From contig NZ_JACSPW010000005.1 of the NCBI RefSeq assembly GCF_014836935.1, forward strand, positions 62,001 to 126,000: 64,000 nucleotides of DNA. The letters are read 5' to 3'. Below are positions 9,223 to 18,075 of this stretch, piece after piece. Below the pieces are notes generated by a model. It was not told where the DNA came from, made no database searches, and was given only the letters and a program-made list of their open reading frames with translations. Position numbers and translations under genes: made by a program. Every line of letters begins with the position of its first letter. The stretch's first letter is position 1. Source of the stretch: Solibacillus merdavium (lineage in GTDB: Bacteria; Bacillota; Bacilli; Bacillales_A; Planococcaceae).

Positions 9223-9690
9223 GTGACGATTGGACAACATATCCGTGTTTTGATTTGTGTTGCTGCTATGGGCTGTATTACCGGCTTTGTACTGAACGGT
9301 ACAGAGATTGATACGGACTCCCCTTACATTGATTATATAAAAGCACAGAAATGGCCATATAAAGAGAATGCATCAATTTCTGAAGTGTTTGATACGCATT
9401 ATGAAACGACTTATTGGGAATACTTCACTGCCCGCGCTGGGCAACACGTCGTCCAATTCACGGGAACAGATGATGAACAGCAGTTTGTATTTCAATTCAT
9501 AGTAGAAGAAGATTACTCTTCATTTTCATTCGGCGCATTAAAGCAAAATAATATTCTTTTACGACCGGACGCTAAATGGACTTATGTAAAATCGTTAACG
9601 ATAAAAAAACGTCGAAAGCTGAAGAAATCTTCCTCAGCCTTTGACGTTTTTCTATTGTCTCTTTGTCTAAAAAGAGAGATTCCTATTTAA
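9223..9690 (+). CDS. Small exported or membrane-anchored hypothetical protein
   Basis: About 155 residues: one N-terminal hydrophobic segment (IRVLICVAAMGCITGFVLNG), then a soluble acidic domain containing HYETTYWEYF and a Lys-rich tail. No family is recognised. The GTG at 9223 is chosen because GAGGAG lies eight bases upstream; the GTG at 9214 overlaps that site. The last 25 codons run through a hairpin that looks like an intrinsic terminator (9606-9655), and in another frame a TAA stands just before the hairpin. The natural C-terminus may therefore be shorter, with a frameshift near the A-run at 9603-9609. Confidence 0.6.
   Translation: MTIGQHIRVLICVAAMGCITGFVLNGTEIDTDSPYIDYIKAQKWPYKENASISEVFDTHYETTYWEYFTARAGQHVVQFTGTDDEQQFVFQFIVEEDYSSFSFGALKQNNILLRPDAKWTYVKSLTIKKRRKLKKSSSAFDVFLLSLCLKREIPI
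9606..9655 (+). terminator. Terminator-like hairpin inside the 3' end of the ORF
   Basis: ACGTCGAAAGCTGA pairs with TCAGCCTTTGACGT, allowing G-U pairs, then T5. It overlaps codons of the gene above, which is unusual. Confidence 0.6.
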
Positions 9691-9754
9691 CATTTCATGG
9701 TACAATATGAAAGCAGCATCCAGCTGACTCCTTTTGTAAAGGAGGTGTACTACT

Positions 9755-9805
9755 GTGTCTTATCCATCACGCAAAGAAAAGGCTAAGGCTGCTTCGGAAA
9801 AATAA
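9755..9805 (+). CDS. 16-codon small ORF with consensus ribosome binding site
   Basis: A GTG start preceded by AAAGGAGGTG (9737-9747) opens a frame for MSYPSRKEKAKAASEK, a basic, soluble peptide, stopped by TAA and followed at once by a strong terminator. The near-perfect ribosome binding site and terminator argue that it is a real small gene or leader peptide. No family is recognised. It sits just left of the IS200 element; part of its sequence recurs on the other side of that element at 10563-10588. Confidence 0.5.
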   Translation: MSYPSRKEKAKAASEK

Positions 9806-9834
9806 AAACCACCAGTCGAACTGGTGGTTTTCTC
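9804..9834 (+). terminator. Intrinsic terminator of the small ORF
   Basis: AAAACCACCAG-TCGAA-CTGGTGGTTTT, a perfect stem ending in T4, directly after the stop codon of the 16-codon ORF. Confidence 0.85.
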
Positions 9835-9912
9835 TGCGCGTGAAACGCTGGGTTACTGGCCCACGTCTAAAGACGTTCTGAAAGGTCTGCCAACCGCACT
9901 ACGTTTCCGACT

Positions 9913-9935
9913 ACCGCTAAAGCGGTTTATTTATT
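9913..9935 (+). terminator. Hairpin at the 3' side of tnpA
   Basis: ACCGC-TAAA-GCGGT followed by TTATTTATTTTTT on the plus strand, just outside the tnpA stop. It probably blocks outside transcription and may be part of the right end of the element. Confidence 0.5.
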
Positions 9936-10403
9936 TTTTCTTCGATTTATTTCTTCTCCTGTGAATGGGTCAATGAATTCTTTCATCGACATTTGATCCT
10001 CTACGTAATCTTCTTGCAATTGATTTTTTATATACTCTTGAATGACTTTTCTGTTTCGACCTACTGTATCTACATAATATCCGCGACACCAGAATTTCCG
10101 GTTCCCATATTTATATTTCAGATTGGCATGTCGATCGAATATCATCAAACTACTTTTTCCTTTGAGGTATCCAACAAACGCAGACACACTTAGCTTTGGT
10201 GGAATACTCACTAACATATGTATATGATCCGGACATGCTGTCGCTTCAATAATTTCTACGCCTTTTCTTTCACATAGTTGACGTAATATTTTTCCGATAT
10301 CCGCTTTTATTTTTCCATATATAATTCTTCTTCTGTATTTTGGCGCAAACACTATGTGATACTTACAATTCCATGTTGTATGTGCTAAACTTTTATTATC
10401 CAT
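9927..10403 (-). CDS. tnpA: IS200-type Y1 transposase TnpA
   Basis: A 158-residue HUH/Y1 transposase, full length for the IS200/IS605 TnpA family. It shows the opening HTTWNCKYHIVFAPKYRR, the metal-binding His60-x-His62 in CPDHIHML, and the catalytic Tyr in IQEYIKNQ (about residue 124) with the helping Gln four residues on. It cuts and rejoins single-stranded DNA at the hairpin ends of the element. The ATG at 10403 has AAAGGAG eight bases upstream. No tnpB accompanies it, as is usual for IS200. The gene looks intact. Confidence 0.93.
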   Translation of the reverse strand: MDNKSLAHTTWNCKYHIVFAPKYRRRIIYGKIKADIGKILRQLCERKGVEIIEATACPDHIHMLVSIPPKLSVSAFVGYLKGKSSLMIFDRHANLKYKYGNRKFWCRGYYVDTVGRNRKVIQEYIKNQLQEDYVEDQMSMKEFIDPFTGEEINRRKNK

Positions 10404-10530
10404 TATTGGAACTCCTTTCGTACGTAATCGGTTGACCAGACCTGATTTTATTGTACGATTGGAGTATTTTTTTTGTCCATAGCTAAAAGCTTTTTAGAAC
10501 CCCCCGCATAGCAGGGGGTTTTCATTTCCA

Positions 10531-10563
10531 TAAAAAAAGCGATTGGGGGCCACCCAATCGCCT
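10531..10563 (-). terminator. Intrinsic terminator of parE-parC
   Basis: On the minus strand GCGATTGGG-TGGCC-CCCAATCGC is followed by T7. It lies 120 bases past the parC stop and reads in its direction. Confidence 0.8.
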
Positions 10564-10682
10564 TGTACTACTGTAGATCCATCACGCATGAATCTTACTA
10601 ACTTCATTGTATGAAAGTCTGGCTTACATGTCAATGAATTACTTTTATCATATGTGAATGTTACCTGAATTATACACGACTG

Positions 10683-13112
10683 TTACACCTTTTGATTGAC
10701 AAAAGCCCGTGAAATAGCTCCGTCTGCTTCAGTATCTATACGAAGCGAACCATTGGAATAACGGTCGGCTCTTGTTAAATTGGTTACTTGGATTGTTTCA
10801 TCTATACCTTTTTCTGTTTCGATTGTAAATGTATCTCTAAAACCTACAACTAAAATCGTATAAATACGGTGTGGATTCGCTTTTAGCTCTTTAAGAATCA
10901 CAACACCACGCTTTGCACGATTGCCAAGCTCGAGCTCATTTAATAGCATTCGCTTAACAGCACCGCGTTGCGTCACAATAATTAACTCCTGCTCTTGCTT
11001 TGGATCTAAAATAGCGACAGCAGCTAAATACTCGCCCTCTTTTACAACTATCCCTTTAACACCTGCTGTTTTTACACCTGTCACAGGTAAATCTTCCATT
11101 GGGAATCGAATCGTATAGCTAGTATTTGTCGATAATAGAACTTCTTCCTCCTCGGTAACAAGACGCGCAAAGATCATTTCGTCGTCACCTTTAAGGTTCA
11201 TCGTTTTAATTGGTTTTGAATAACGTGTTACAACATAATCCGTAAGGGCCGAACGTTTAATTTGCCCGTCTCTTGTAGCTGTAAACACATAAACATTCGA
11301 CTGCTCAAATGTCTCTATTCCAATTACCTCGATAATTTCCTCATTGGAGTCAATTGGTACGATACTTGAAATATGCTGACCTAAGTCTTTCCAACGAATA
11401 TCAGGCAACTCATGGACCGGCTGGTAAATATAGTGACCTTTACTCGTAAACAGCAATAAGTGATGCTGTGTATTTAAATTAGCTTCGTATATTAAGTAAT
11501 CGGAGTCCTTCATTGCGAAATCCTTCCCATTGGAAGCACTATGCGAACGAAGACTTGTACGTTTAACATAACCATCTTTTGTAACGGTTACGACAACTTC
11601 CTCACTTGGAACCAATACATCGCGCGTCACTTTAATCTCTTCTATTTCTGCTTCGATAGCTGATAGACGCGGTGATGGAAAACGCTTTTTAATATCGTTT
11701 AGCTCAGTTTTAATGACACGAATTAATTTTTTCTCATCGTCCAAAATCGCTGTTAATTTTAAGATGAGTTCACTTAATTCTTCTTGCTCGCTTTGTAATT
11801 GTGTTATATCCGTATTTGTTAGACGGTAAAGTTGAAGGCTTACAATTGCTTCTGCCTGCTCTTCCGAAAAGCCGAATTTATCGATAATATTATTTTTTGC
11901 ATCACGCTTGTCCTTTGACGCACGGATTGTTTCTATCACTTCGTCTAAAATCGATAATGCCTTCATAAGCCCTTCGACAATATGTAATCGATCTTGTGCA
12001 CGTGTTAGATCATATTGTGATCTGCGACGTACAATTTCCTTTTGGTGATCAATATAGGCATCAAGCATAAGAGGTAACGTCATCATCATCGGACGGCGAT
12101 TATGAATGGCAATCATATTAAAATTATAAGACACTTGTAAATCCGTTGATTTTAATAAAAAGTTTAAAATACCTTGTGCCTGTACATCTTTTTTTAATTC
12201 CACGACGATGCGCATTCCATCACGGTCTGATTCATCACGAATTTCTGAAATACCATCTAAACGACGATCGTTCACACGTAATTCATCCATTTTACGAATC
12301 ATGTTCGCCTTATTCACTTCGAAAGGAATTTCAGAAATAATAATTTGCTCTTTATTCCCTTTTAACTGCTCGATTTCTGTGCGTGAACGAACAATAATTT
12401 TTCCTTTCCCTGTTTCAAATGCCTTTTTGATACCATCGACACCTTGTATAATGCCACCTGTCGGGAAATCAGGTCCTTTTATAACTGTCATCAGTTCATC
12501 GACTGTACAGTTTTTATTGTCTAAACGCATTAAAACTGCATCGAGAGCTTCTTGTAAATTATGTGGAGGGATGTCTGTCGCATAACCAGCAGATATTCCG
12601 GTAGCTCCATTAACCAACAGATTCGGAAAGCGTGATGGTAAAACAGTTGGTTCCATATCCTGATCATCAAAGTTTGGTACGAATTCAACTGTATTTTTAT
12701 TAATATCACGCAATAGCTCTGCAGCAATGGTTGATAGACGCGCTTCTGTATAACGCATCGCAGCCGGCGGATCTCCGTCGACCGACCCGTTGTTACCGTG
12801 CATTTCAATTAACATGTGACGGCTTTTCCAATCTTGACTCATTCGGACCATCGCATCATACACAGAAGAATCCCCGTGCGGATGGTAGTTACCGATTACA
12901 TTTCCGACCGTTTTCGCGGATTTACGGAATGGTTTGTCAAAAGTATTACCTTCATGGAACATCGCATATAATATACGGCGTTGTACAGGTTTTAAGCCAT
13001 CGCGTGTGTCAGGTAATGCACGATCTTGAATAATATATTTTGAATAGCGACCAAAACGGTCACCCATTACTTCTTCTAATGGTAAATCCTGAAATTTCTC
13101 AACAAAACTCAT
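10683..13112 (-). CDS. parC: DNA topoisomerase IV subunit A
   Basis: An 809-residue type IIA topoisomerase A subunit, which breaks and rejoins DNA to decatenate daughter chromosomes together with ParE. The N-terminal breakage-reunion domain shows [22 protein letters not shown], the catalytic Tyr121 in [10 protein letters not shown], and the quinolone-determining region [10 protein letters not shown], with Ser82 intact and Asp86 where Bacillus and Staphylococcus enzymes usually have Glu. The C-terminal half carries the beta-pinwheel DNA-wrapping repeats. It is assigned to ParC rather than GyrA because of the parE-parC order, the four-base overlap with parE and the plsY/yneR neighbours, as in Bacillus subtilis. 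The start at 13112 overlaps the parE stop. Confidence 0.95.
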   Translation of the reverse strand: MSFVEKFQDLPLEEVMGDRFGRYSKYIIQDRALPDTRDGLKPVQRRILYAMFHEGNTFDKPFRKSAKTVGNVIGNYHPHGDSSVYDAMVRMSQDWKSRHMLIEMHGNNGSVDGDPPAAMRYTEARLSTIAAELLRDINKNTVEFVPNFDDQDMEPTVLPSRFPNLLVNGATGISAGYATDIPPHNLQEALDAVLMRLDNKNCTVDELMTVIKGPDFPTGGIIQGVDGIKKAFETGKGKIIVRSRTEIEQLKGNKEQIIISEIPFEVNKANMIRKMDELRVNDRRLDGISEIRDESDRDGMRIVVELKKDVQAQGILNFLLKSTDLQVSYNFNMIAIHNRRPMMMTLPLMLDAYIDHQKEIVRRRSQYDLTRAQDRLHIVEGLMKALSILDEVIETIRASKDKRDAKNNIIDKFGFSEEQAEAIVSLQLYRLTNTDITQLQSEQEELSELILKLTAILDDEKKLIRVIKTELNDIKKRFPSPRLSAIEAEIEEIKVTRDVLVPSEEVVVTVTKDGYVKRTSLRSHSASNGKDFAMKDSDYLIYEANLNTQHHLLLFTSKGHYIYQPVHELPDIRWKDLGQHISSIVPIDSNEEIIEVIGIETFEQSNVYVFTATRDGQIKRSALTDYVVTRYSKPIKTMNLKGDDEMIFARLVTEEEEVLLSTNTSYTIRFPMEDLPVTGVKTAGVKGIVVKEGEYLAAVAILDPKQEQELIIVTQRGAVKRMLLNELELGNRAKRGVVILKELKANPHRIYTILVVGFRDTFTIETEKGIDETIQVTNLTRADRYSNGSLRIDTEADGAISRAFVNQKV

Positions 13113-15097
13113 TTATCTTTTGCCTCCTCATGCTGGATGAATTCATTTTCTAAAATGCTTGCATCCTCTTCCATGCCGAAGTTGACGTTAGATTCAATCC
13201 ATTTACGTCGGGGCTCAACTTTATCGCCCATCAATGTTGTAATACGACGTTCCGCACGAGCACCATCTTCAATTTTTACGCGAATTAATGTACGCGTTTC
13301 CGGATTCATCGTTGTATCCCAAAGCTGGTCGGCATTCATCTCACCTAAACCTTTATAGCGTTGGATAACGTAGCCTTTGCCAATTTTCTTCGTAGCGGCA
13401 CTAAGCTCCTGCTCTGTCCAAGCATATACAAGCTCCTGCTTCTTCCCAGACCCTTTAGATACTTTATACAATGGTGGCAATGCTATGTAGACTTTACCGG
13501 CTTCGATTAATGGACGCATATAGCGATAGAAAAATGTGAGTAAAAGTACTTGAATATGTGCGCCATCTGTATCGGCATCCGTCATAATGACCACTTTATC
13601 GTAGCAGGCATCTTCTACATTGAAATCCGCGCCGACACCCGCTCCTATAGTATGGATAATCGTAGCAATTTCCTCGTTTTTCATAATGTCCTGCAGCTTT
13701 GCCTTTTCAGTGTTGATAACTTTACCGCGTAAAGGCAAAATGGCTTGGAAAGTACGATCCCGACCTTGTTTCGCCGAACCGCCTGCAGAATCACCCTCTA
13801 CTAAATACAGTTCGTTTCTCGCCGCATTTTTCGATTGTGCAGGCGTTAGCTTCCCTGACAGCAAAGTACTCGATTTTTTCTTTTTACCGTTTCTTGCATC
13901 ATCACGTGCTTTACGAGCTGCTTCACGAACTTGATGAGCACGAATCGCCTTTCGAACTAAAGATGCCGAAAGCTCTGCGTTTTCCTCCAATACATACAAT
14001 AACTTTTCAGAAACGACTGTATCGACAACATAACGCGCCTCAGATGTTCCGAGCTTGCCTTTCGTCTGACCTTCAAACTGTAGTAGATTCTCGGGAATAC
14101 GCACTGAAACAATCGCGGTTAAACCTTCGCGAATGTCAACGCCTTCCAGATTTTTATCTTTTTCTTTTAATAAACCAATTTTTCTTGCATATTCATTAAA
14201 CACTCGTGTTAATGCAGACTTCGCACCTGTTTCATGTGTTCCGCCATCACGTGTACGTACATTGTTTACGAACGACAGGATAGTTTCGGAATAACCGTCA
14301 TTAAATTGCAGGGCAAATTCCACTTCAATTTCCTGAAGTATGCCTTCCACATATTTAACAGGATGCAGAACATCTTTTTCTTCATTCAAGTAGGCAACAA
14401 ATGCTTCAATACCATTTTCATAGAAGAAAGTTTCATGCTGGCCTTGTCCGCGTTCATCAACACGCTCATCGATTAACTCAATTTTTAGACCTTTTAATAA
14501 AAATGCTGATTCACGCAGGCGCTCTGCCAGCGTGTCATAATTATACTTTGTCGCTGAAAAAATCGTTGAATCAGGTAGGAAATGTACCAATGTACCTGTT
14601 TCCTTTGTTTTTCCAATCATATCAAGGGATGTAGCTGGTTTACCACCTTGCTCGAAACGTTGGCGATAAATTTGCCCATCACGGTAAATTGTTACTTCTA
14701 AAAATGAGGACAAAGCATTTACAACAGATGAACCTACACCGTGTAAACCGCCACTCGTTTTGTAGCCACCCTGTCCAAATTTACCACCTGCATGGAGTAC
14801 AGTAAAAATAATTTCCGGAGTTGGCTTACCCATTTTATGCATACCTGTAGGCATACCACGACCATGGTCTCGTACGCTAATACTATTATCTTCATGAATC
14901 TTCACGATGATATGATTACCAAATCCAGCAAGTGCTTCATCCACTGCGTTATCTACAATTTCGTACACTAAGTGGTGAAGACCTCGACTATCTGTAGAAC
15001 CAATATACATCCCTGGTCTTTTTCGTACGGCTTCTAAACCTTCTAATACTTGAATGGCATCTTCATTATAAGACATACCCGATTGATTTTTAACCAA
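13109..15097 (-). CDS. parE: DNA topoisomerase IV subunit B
   Basis: A protein of about 662 residues holding the ATPase of topoisomerase IV. It has the GHKL fold with [20 protein letters not shown] and [15 protein letters not shown], the transducer domain, and the Toprim motifs [15 protein letters not shown] and DTDGAHI with metal-binding Glu and Asp residues. The TTG at 15097 is preferred because GGAGG lies nine bases upstream; an in-frame TTG at 15103 is only three bases from it. It is co-transcribed with parC. A LexA-like box sits just upstream (15120-15133), which fits the known SOS control of parE in Bacillus subtilis. Confidence 0.95.
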   Translation of the reverse strand: MVKNQSGMSYNEDAIQVLEGLEAVRKRPGMYIGSTDSRGLHHLVYEIVDNAVDEALAGFGNHIIVKIHEDNSISVRDHGRGMPTGMHKMGKPTPEIIFTVLHAGGKFGQGGYKTSGGLHGVGSSVVNALSSFLEVTIYRDGQIYRQRFEQGGKPATSLDMIGKTKETGTLVHFLPDSTIFSATKYNYDTLAERLRESAFLLKGLKIELIDERVDERGQGQHETFFYENGIEAFVAYLNEEKDVLHPVKYVEGILQEIEVEFALQFNDGYSETILSFVNNVRTRDGGTHETGAKSALTRVFNEYARKIGLLKEKDKNLEGVDIREGLTAIVSVRIPENLLQFEGQTKGKLGTSEARYVVDTVVSEKLLYVLEENAELSASLVRKAIRAHQVREAARKARDDARNGKKKKSSTLLSGKLTPAQSKNAARNELYLVEGDSAGGSAKQGRDRTFQAILPLRGKVINTEKAKLQDIMKNEEIATIIHTIGAGVGADFNVEDACYDKVVIMTDADTDGAHIQVLLLTFFYRYMRPLIEAGKVYIALPPLYKVSKGSGKKQELVYAWTEQELSAATKKIGKGYVIQRYKGLGEMNADQLWDTTMNPETRTLIRVKIEDGARAERRITTLMGDKVEPRRKWIESNVNFGMEEDASILENEFIQHEEAKDK

Positions 15098-15119
15098 ATG
15101 CAATCCCCTCCAAAAAATA

Positions 15120-15133
15120 CAAACAAACGTTCT
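15120..15133 (-). promoter_or_regulatory. Candidate LexA box before parE
   Basis: CAAACAAACGTTCT differs from the Gram-positive SOS box CGAACRNRYGTTYC at two of 14 positions and lies about 23 bases upstream of the parE start. The other bases of the 300-base parE-plsY gap show no further clear signal. Confidence 0.45.
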
Positions 15134-15406
15134 ATTTACTACCTAATCGTACTTTCAAATATGCATGATGTCAATGTTTGAGCGTACTTTTTTAGGCTTT
15201 GCAAAGACTAATTGTATCATCAAAAACCGACGTTTAAAAGCCTATCCTTTAATAGTTGATAAACAAATGTAACTTTTTCCCTGTTTCCATCCTGTTATTA
15301 CGAAAAAATAATACCTCTTTCCTTCTATTAAAAAACATTGTAGAATATTCATAACATACTATTAGTACCAACTAATAATTCTGACATTTGAAAGGAGCAC
15401 AACTTC

Positions 15407-16009
15407 TTGATCAACGCTTTAATAATTATTTGTGCTTATTTAATCGGTTCCATCCCATCTGCATTATGGATAGGGAAAATTTTTTATAAAACAGATATCC
15501 GAAAGCAAGGCAGCGGTAATTTAGGCACTACGAATACATTTAGAGTTCTAGGTAAGAAACCTGGAATTGCTGTACTGCTACTTGATATTTTTAAAGGGAC
15601 AGCAGCAGTTTTATTGCCGCTGTTAGCAATTTTCAGTGATAGTACTGTTCATCCACTTATTCTTGGTATCGTTGCAGCAGCGGGGCATATGTTCCCGATA
15701 TTTGCGAGCTTCCGTGGCGGTAAAGCCGTAGCGACAAGTGCTGGTATCATCTTAGGTTATAATTTGCCATTATTCCTTGTTTTACTTACTGTATTTATCA
15801 TTTCATTAAAAACGACAAAAATGGTGAGCTTAACTTCAATGATTGCATCAGCAGTGGCGATCATCTATGTAACGATTAATTGGATTGTTACGGGTGAATA
15901 TGCGCTCTTTATTTTAGTAGCAATTTTAGCTTCCTTTATCTTTTATCGTCACCGCGAGAATATTATACGCATTAAAAATGGAACTGAACCAAAAATTAAA
16001 GGTTTTTAA
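15407..16009 (+). CDS. plsY: Glycerol-3-phosphate acyltransferase PlsY
   Basis: A 200-residue integral membrane acyltransferase that moves the acyl group from acyl-phosphate to glycerol-3-phosphate, the first step of phospholipid synthesis. The family signatures are present: YLIGSIPSALWIGK, the glycine loop KQGSGNLGTTNTFR, and HMFPIFASFRGGKAVATSAG, whose His and GGK motif form the active site. About seven membrane segments, full length. The start is a TTG at 15407 with AAAGGAG nine bases upstream. The divergent placement from parE and the following YneR gene match the Bacillus subtilis order. Confidence 0.95.
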   Translation: MINALIIICAYLIGSIPSALWIGKIFYKTDIRKQGSGNLGTTNTFRVLGKKPGIAVLLLDIFKGTAAVLLPLLAIFSDSTVHPLILGIVAAAGHMFPIFASFRGGKAVATSAGIILGYNLPLFLVLLTVFIISLKTTKMVSLTSMIASAVAIIYVTINWIVTGEYALFILVAILASFIFYRHRENIIRIKNGTEPKIKGF

Positions 16010-16015
16010 CATGCA

Positions 16016-16046
16016 GGCTGAAGGTTTATACTTCAGCCTTTTTTGT
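16016..16046 (+). terminator. Intrinsic terminator after plsY
   Basis: GGCTGAAG and CTTCAGCC arms around a seven-base loop, followed by T6. Confidence 0.85.
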
Positions 16047-16116
16047 TTCGTTTTAGCAAGCGCGGGTTTTGTAAGTTTTTTTCATTTCCTGCATAATGAC
16101 AATAGAGGTGAATTGT

Positions 16117-16407
16117 ATGGAAATTAAATTAACAGAAAAAGCAGTCGAATGGTTTAAAGAAGAAATGGAAATAGAACATGGAGACTATATTCGCTTTTAT
16201 GCACGCTATGGAGGCTCATCTCCCTTTCATGAAGGATTTTCGTTAGGAATGACACGTGAGCAGCCCCATGAAATAGGGATTGAAACCATTATAGAAAATG
16301 TACACTTCTTTATTGAAAAATCCGATGAATGGTTTTTTAGTAACCATCATCTAATTGTAGACGTCGATGAAACAACTGCTGAACTTAGCTATTCATATGA
16401 AAAATAG
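16117..16407 (+). CDS. HesB/IscA-like family protein (YneR-like)
   Basis: A 96-residue protein of the HesB/YadR/YfhF-like branch: it starts MEIKLTEKAVEWFKEEM and carries RFYARYGGSSPFHEGFSLG. The conserved cysteines of true A-type iron-sulfur carriers are missing, as in Bacillus subtilis YneR, so a role in iron-sulfur assembly is unproven. The start at 16117 is set by GAGGTG six bases upstream; an ATG at 16096 is in frame but lacks such a site. It follows plsY in the same order as yneS and yneR in Bacillus subtilis. Confidence 0.8.
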   Translation: MEIKLTEKAVEWFKEEMEIEHGDYIRFYARYGGSSPFHEGFSLGMTREQPHEIGIETIIENVHFFIEKSDEWFFSNHHLIVDVDETTAELSYSYEK

Positions 16408-16457
16408 CTTTCAAAAAGTTATAATATTTTAAATATATTGTAAATCCGTTTTTCATC

Positions 16458-16496
16458 CTTGTAATCGATATAATGTGTAAAGATATTGATTACAAG
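16458..16496 (+). promoter_or_regulatory. Hyphenated inverted repeat, candidate operator of the yczE-like gene
   Basis: CTTGTAATC (16458-16466) and GATTACAAG (16488-16496) are perfect reverse complements 21 bases apart, extended by GATAT/ATATT inside. A TATAAT hexamer (16469-16474) lies between the arms, so a bound repressor would cover the promoter. Confidence 0.5.
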
Positions 16497-16510
16497 AAGA
16501 GGGATTACAA

Positions 16511-17143
16511 TTGAAAGTGAAACAAGGATTTTATTGGCGCTGCCTATTTTTTATCGCAGGGATTATCGTTTTGTCACTAGGTGTTGCCTTAACGATTAAA
16601 GGACAAACAATCGGTGTAGGTTCATGGGACGTGCTCCATATAGGACTTTATAAAAATCTCGGTTTAACAATCGGGGCATGGTCCATCATTATAGGGTTAA
16701 TTATTTTAGCGATTGACTCTATGTTATCAAAAAGACTACCAAAAATAGGTACCTATTTAGATATGTTTTTAACGGGGATTTTTATTGATATCTTTTTGTA
16801 TGTGCTACCTAATGCACACAACCTTTTGGAGCAAACTTTATCGTTTGTAATAGGTATTGTGCTACTAGGTATTGGTTGTGGCATGTACATGGTGGCTAAC
16901 CTCGGTGTTGGACCACGCGATACATTAATGCTGTTATTAGTCCGTCGCCTAGGCTGGAGCGTAAACCGTGCACGTACGACAATGGAAGTATCAGTTGCTG
17001 TTGTAGGCTTCATTTTAGGCGGTCCTGTTGGTATAGGGACAGTATTTATGGCATTCGGCTTAGGACCGGTTGTTCAATGGGCCCTAAAATGGAATGAAAA
17101 GCTGTTTTACCGTGCAGCAGGTGTAGAAAGTGCCGTAATTTAA
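16511..17143 (+). CDS. YczE/YitT-type membrane protein
   Basis: A 210-residue membrane protein with five hydrophobic segments. It matches the YczE group by the repeated glycine-rich turn TIGVGSWDVLHIGL near the first loop and LGVGPRDTLMLLLVRRLG near the fourth, plus GGPVGIGTVFMAFGLGP at the end. Bacillus YczE is reported to affect surfactin production, but the biochemical role of the group is unknown. The start is a TTG at 16511 behind AGAGGGA. It is monocistronic, with a dyad over its promoter and a terminator at 17150-17188. Confidence 0.8.
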   Translation: MKVKQGFYWRCLFFIAGIIVLSLGVALTIKGQTIGVGSWDVLHIGLYKNLGLTIGAWSIIIGLIILAIDSMLSKRLPKIGTYLDMFLTGIFIDIFLYVLPNAHNLLEQTLSFVIGIVLLGIGCGMYMVANLGVGPRDTLMLLLVRRLGWSVNRARTTMEVSVAVVGFILGGPVGIGTVFMAFGLGPVVQWALKWNEKLFYRAAGVESAVI

Positions 17144-17149
17144 AATGAG

Positions 17150-17190
17150 AAGAAAGCGAACATAGTAGGTTTGCTTTCTTTTTTTTCATT
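17150..17190 (+). terminator. Intrinsic terminator
   Basis: AGAAAGC-GAAC and GTTT-GCTTTCT arms followed by T8. Confidence 0.8.
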
Positions 17191-17268
17191 AACAATTGTT
17201 ACAATATTCAAAAAACACTTCCGTAATTAAAATAAATCCCGCATAGTAGTAATTGGAGGTGTTTTTTT

Positions 17269-18039
17269 ATGATACAGATTGAAAATGTCCAACTATACCG
17301 GAATGAAAAAGTAATTTTGAATAATTTAAGCTGGCATGTACAAAAAGGACAGCATTGGGCCATTTTAGGCTTGAATGGTTCAGGAAAAACAACCTTGTTA
17401 AAAGTAATCAACGGCTATATTTGGCCAAACAAAGGTAAAGTGCAAGTACTGGGTGAAACTTTCGGCAATACATATATCCCTACCCTACGGACACGCATCG
17501 GCTGGGTAAGCAATGCAATGATTGATAGCTTCAACTGGCAGGATAATGCAATCGAAATTGTGCTCAGCGGAAAATTCGGTGCGCTCCGTCTATTTAATGA
17601 CGTGTCCAACGAGGAGATTGAGCAGGCACTATCCTTTATGAAACAGTTTCATTGTGATCATTTGGCAAATAAATCATTTGAGCATTTATCACAAGGTGAA
17701 CGTCAACGTGTACAAATTGCACGTGCTTTAATGGCAGAACCAGAAATATTAATATTAGATGAACCATGTGGCGGACTTGATCTCATTGAGCGGGAAAATT
17801 TACTGCAAAAGATTGAGCAAATAGCACAAGGCAATCACTCCCCTACACTTATTTATGTAACGCATCATGTAGAAGAGATTTTACCGTGTTTTAGCCATGT
17901 GCTGTTAATGAAGGATGGTGAAAGCGTAGCTGCAGATACTCGCGAAGTCATATTGAATGAACAATTGCTGAGTGACTTTTTTGGCCGTGAAGTAAGTTTA
18001 CAAATAGAACAAGAGCGTGCATGGCTTGCAGTAAAATAA
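17269..18039 (+). CDS. ABC transporter ATP-binding protein (YlmA type)
   Basis: A 256-residue single ABC ATPase with Walker A GLNGSGKTT (about residues 37-45), signature LSQGERQRVQIARAL, Walker B ILILDEPCGGLD and the switch His in YVTHHVEE. It resembles Bacillus subtilis YlmA and the ModF-like branch. No permease or binding protein lies nearby, so the membrane partner, if any, is encoded elsewhere. The ATG at 17269 has GGAGGTG upstream. The gene is monocistronic and is closed by a hairpin that can stop both this gene and metA. Confidence 0.85.
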   Translation: MIQIENVQLYRNEKVILNNLSWHVQKGQHWAILGLNGSGKTTLLKVINGYIWPNKGKVQVLGETFGNTYIPTLRTRIGWVSNAMIDSFNWQDNAIEIVLSGKFGALRLFNDVSNEEIEQALSFMKQFHCDHLANKSFEHLSQGERQRVQIARALMAEPEILILDEPCGGLDLIERENLLQKIEQIAQGNHSPTLIYVTHHVEEILPCFSHVLLMKDGESVAADTREVILNEQLLSDFFGREVSLQIEQERAWLAVK

Positions 18040-18045
18040 AAATGA

Positions 18046-18075
18046 GCCAGCAAGATATTCCCTTGCTGGCTTTTC
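18046..18075. terminator. Bidirectional terminator between ylmA-like gene and metA
   Basis: GCCAGCAA and TTGCTGGC arms; T-rich on the plus strand, and CATTTTTATTT on the minus strand. Confidence 0.75.

Larger units (their letters stand above)
9836..10525 (-). mobile_element. IS200-type insertion sequence (approximate limits)
   Basis: A single tnpA with structured flanks: an imperfect hairpin (10499-10520) upstream of tnpA, as at the left end of IS200, and hairpins downstream of tnpA (9913-9926 and the region 9842-9907). The total, near 700 bases, fits the family. Members of this family move as single strands and make no target duplication, so the exact ends cannot be set from this copy alone. 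Confidence 0.6.

Noticed and set aside
9842-9907. Possible tRNA gene next to the IS200 element
   Set aside because: The stems give a cloverleaf-like outline, but the third arm has only a four-base loop and there is no TTCGAAT-type T-loop, so it cannot be a functional tRNA.
9746-10588. Target-site duplication of the insertion sequence
   Set aside because: IS200-family Y1 transposases make none, and the repeated stretch is not at the predicted ends of the element.
12208-12585. 125-codon plus-strand frame inside parC
   Set aside because: It is an opposite-strand shadow of a well-supported conserved gene.
10683-15097. gyrA/gyrB instead of parC/parE
   Set aside because: The gene order B-then-A with four-base overlap, the plsY and YneR neighbours and the N-terminal sequences fit topoisomerase IV; gyrBA lie near the origin with recF in Bacillales.
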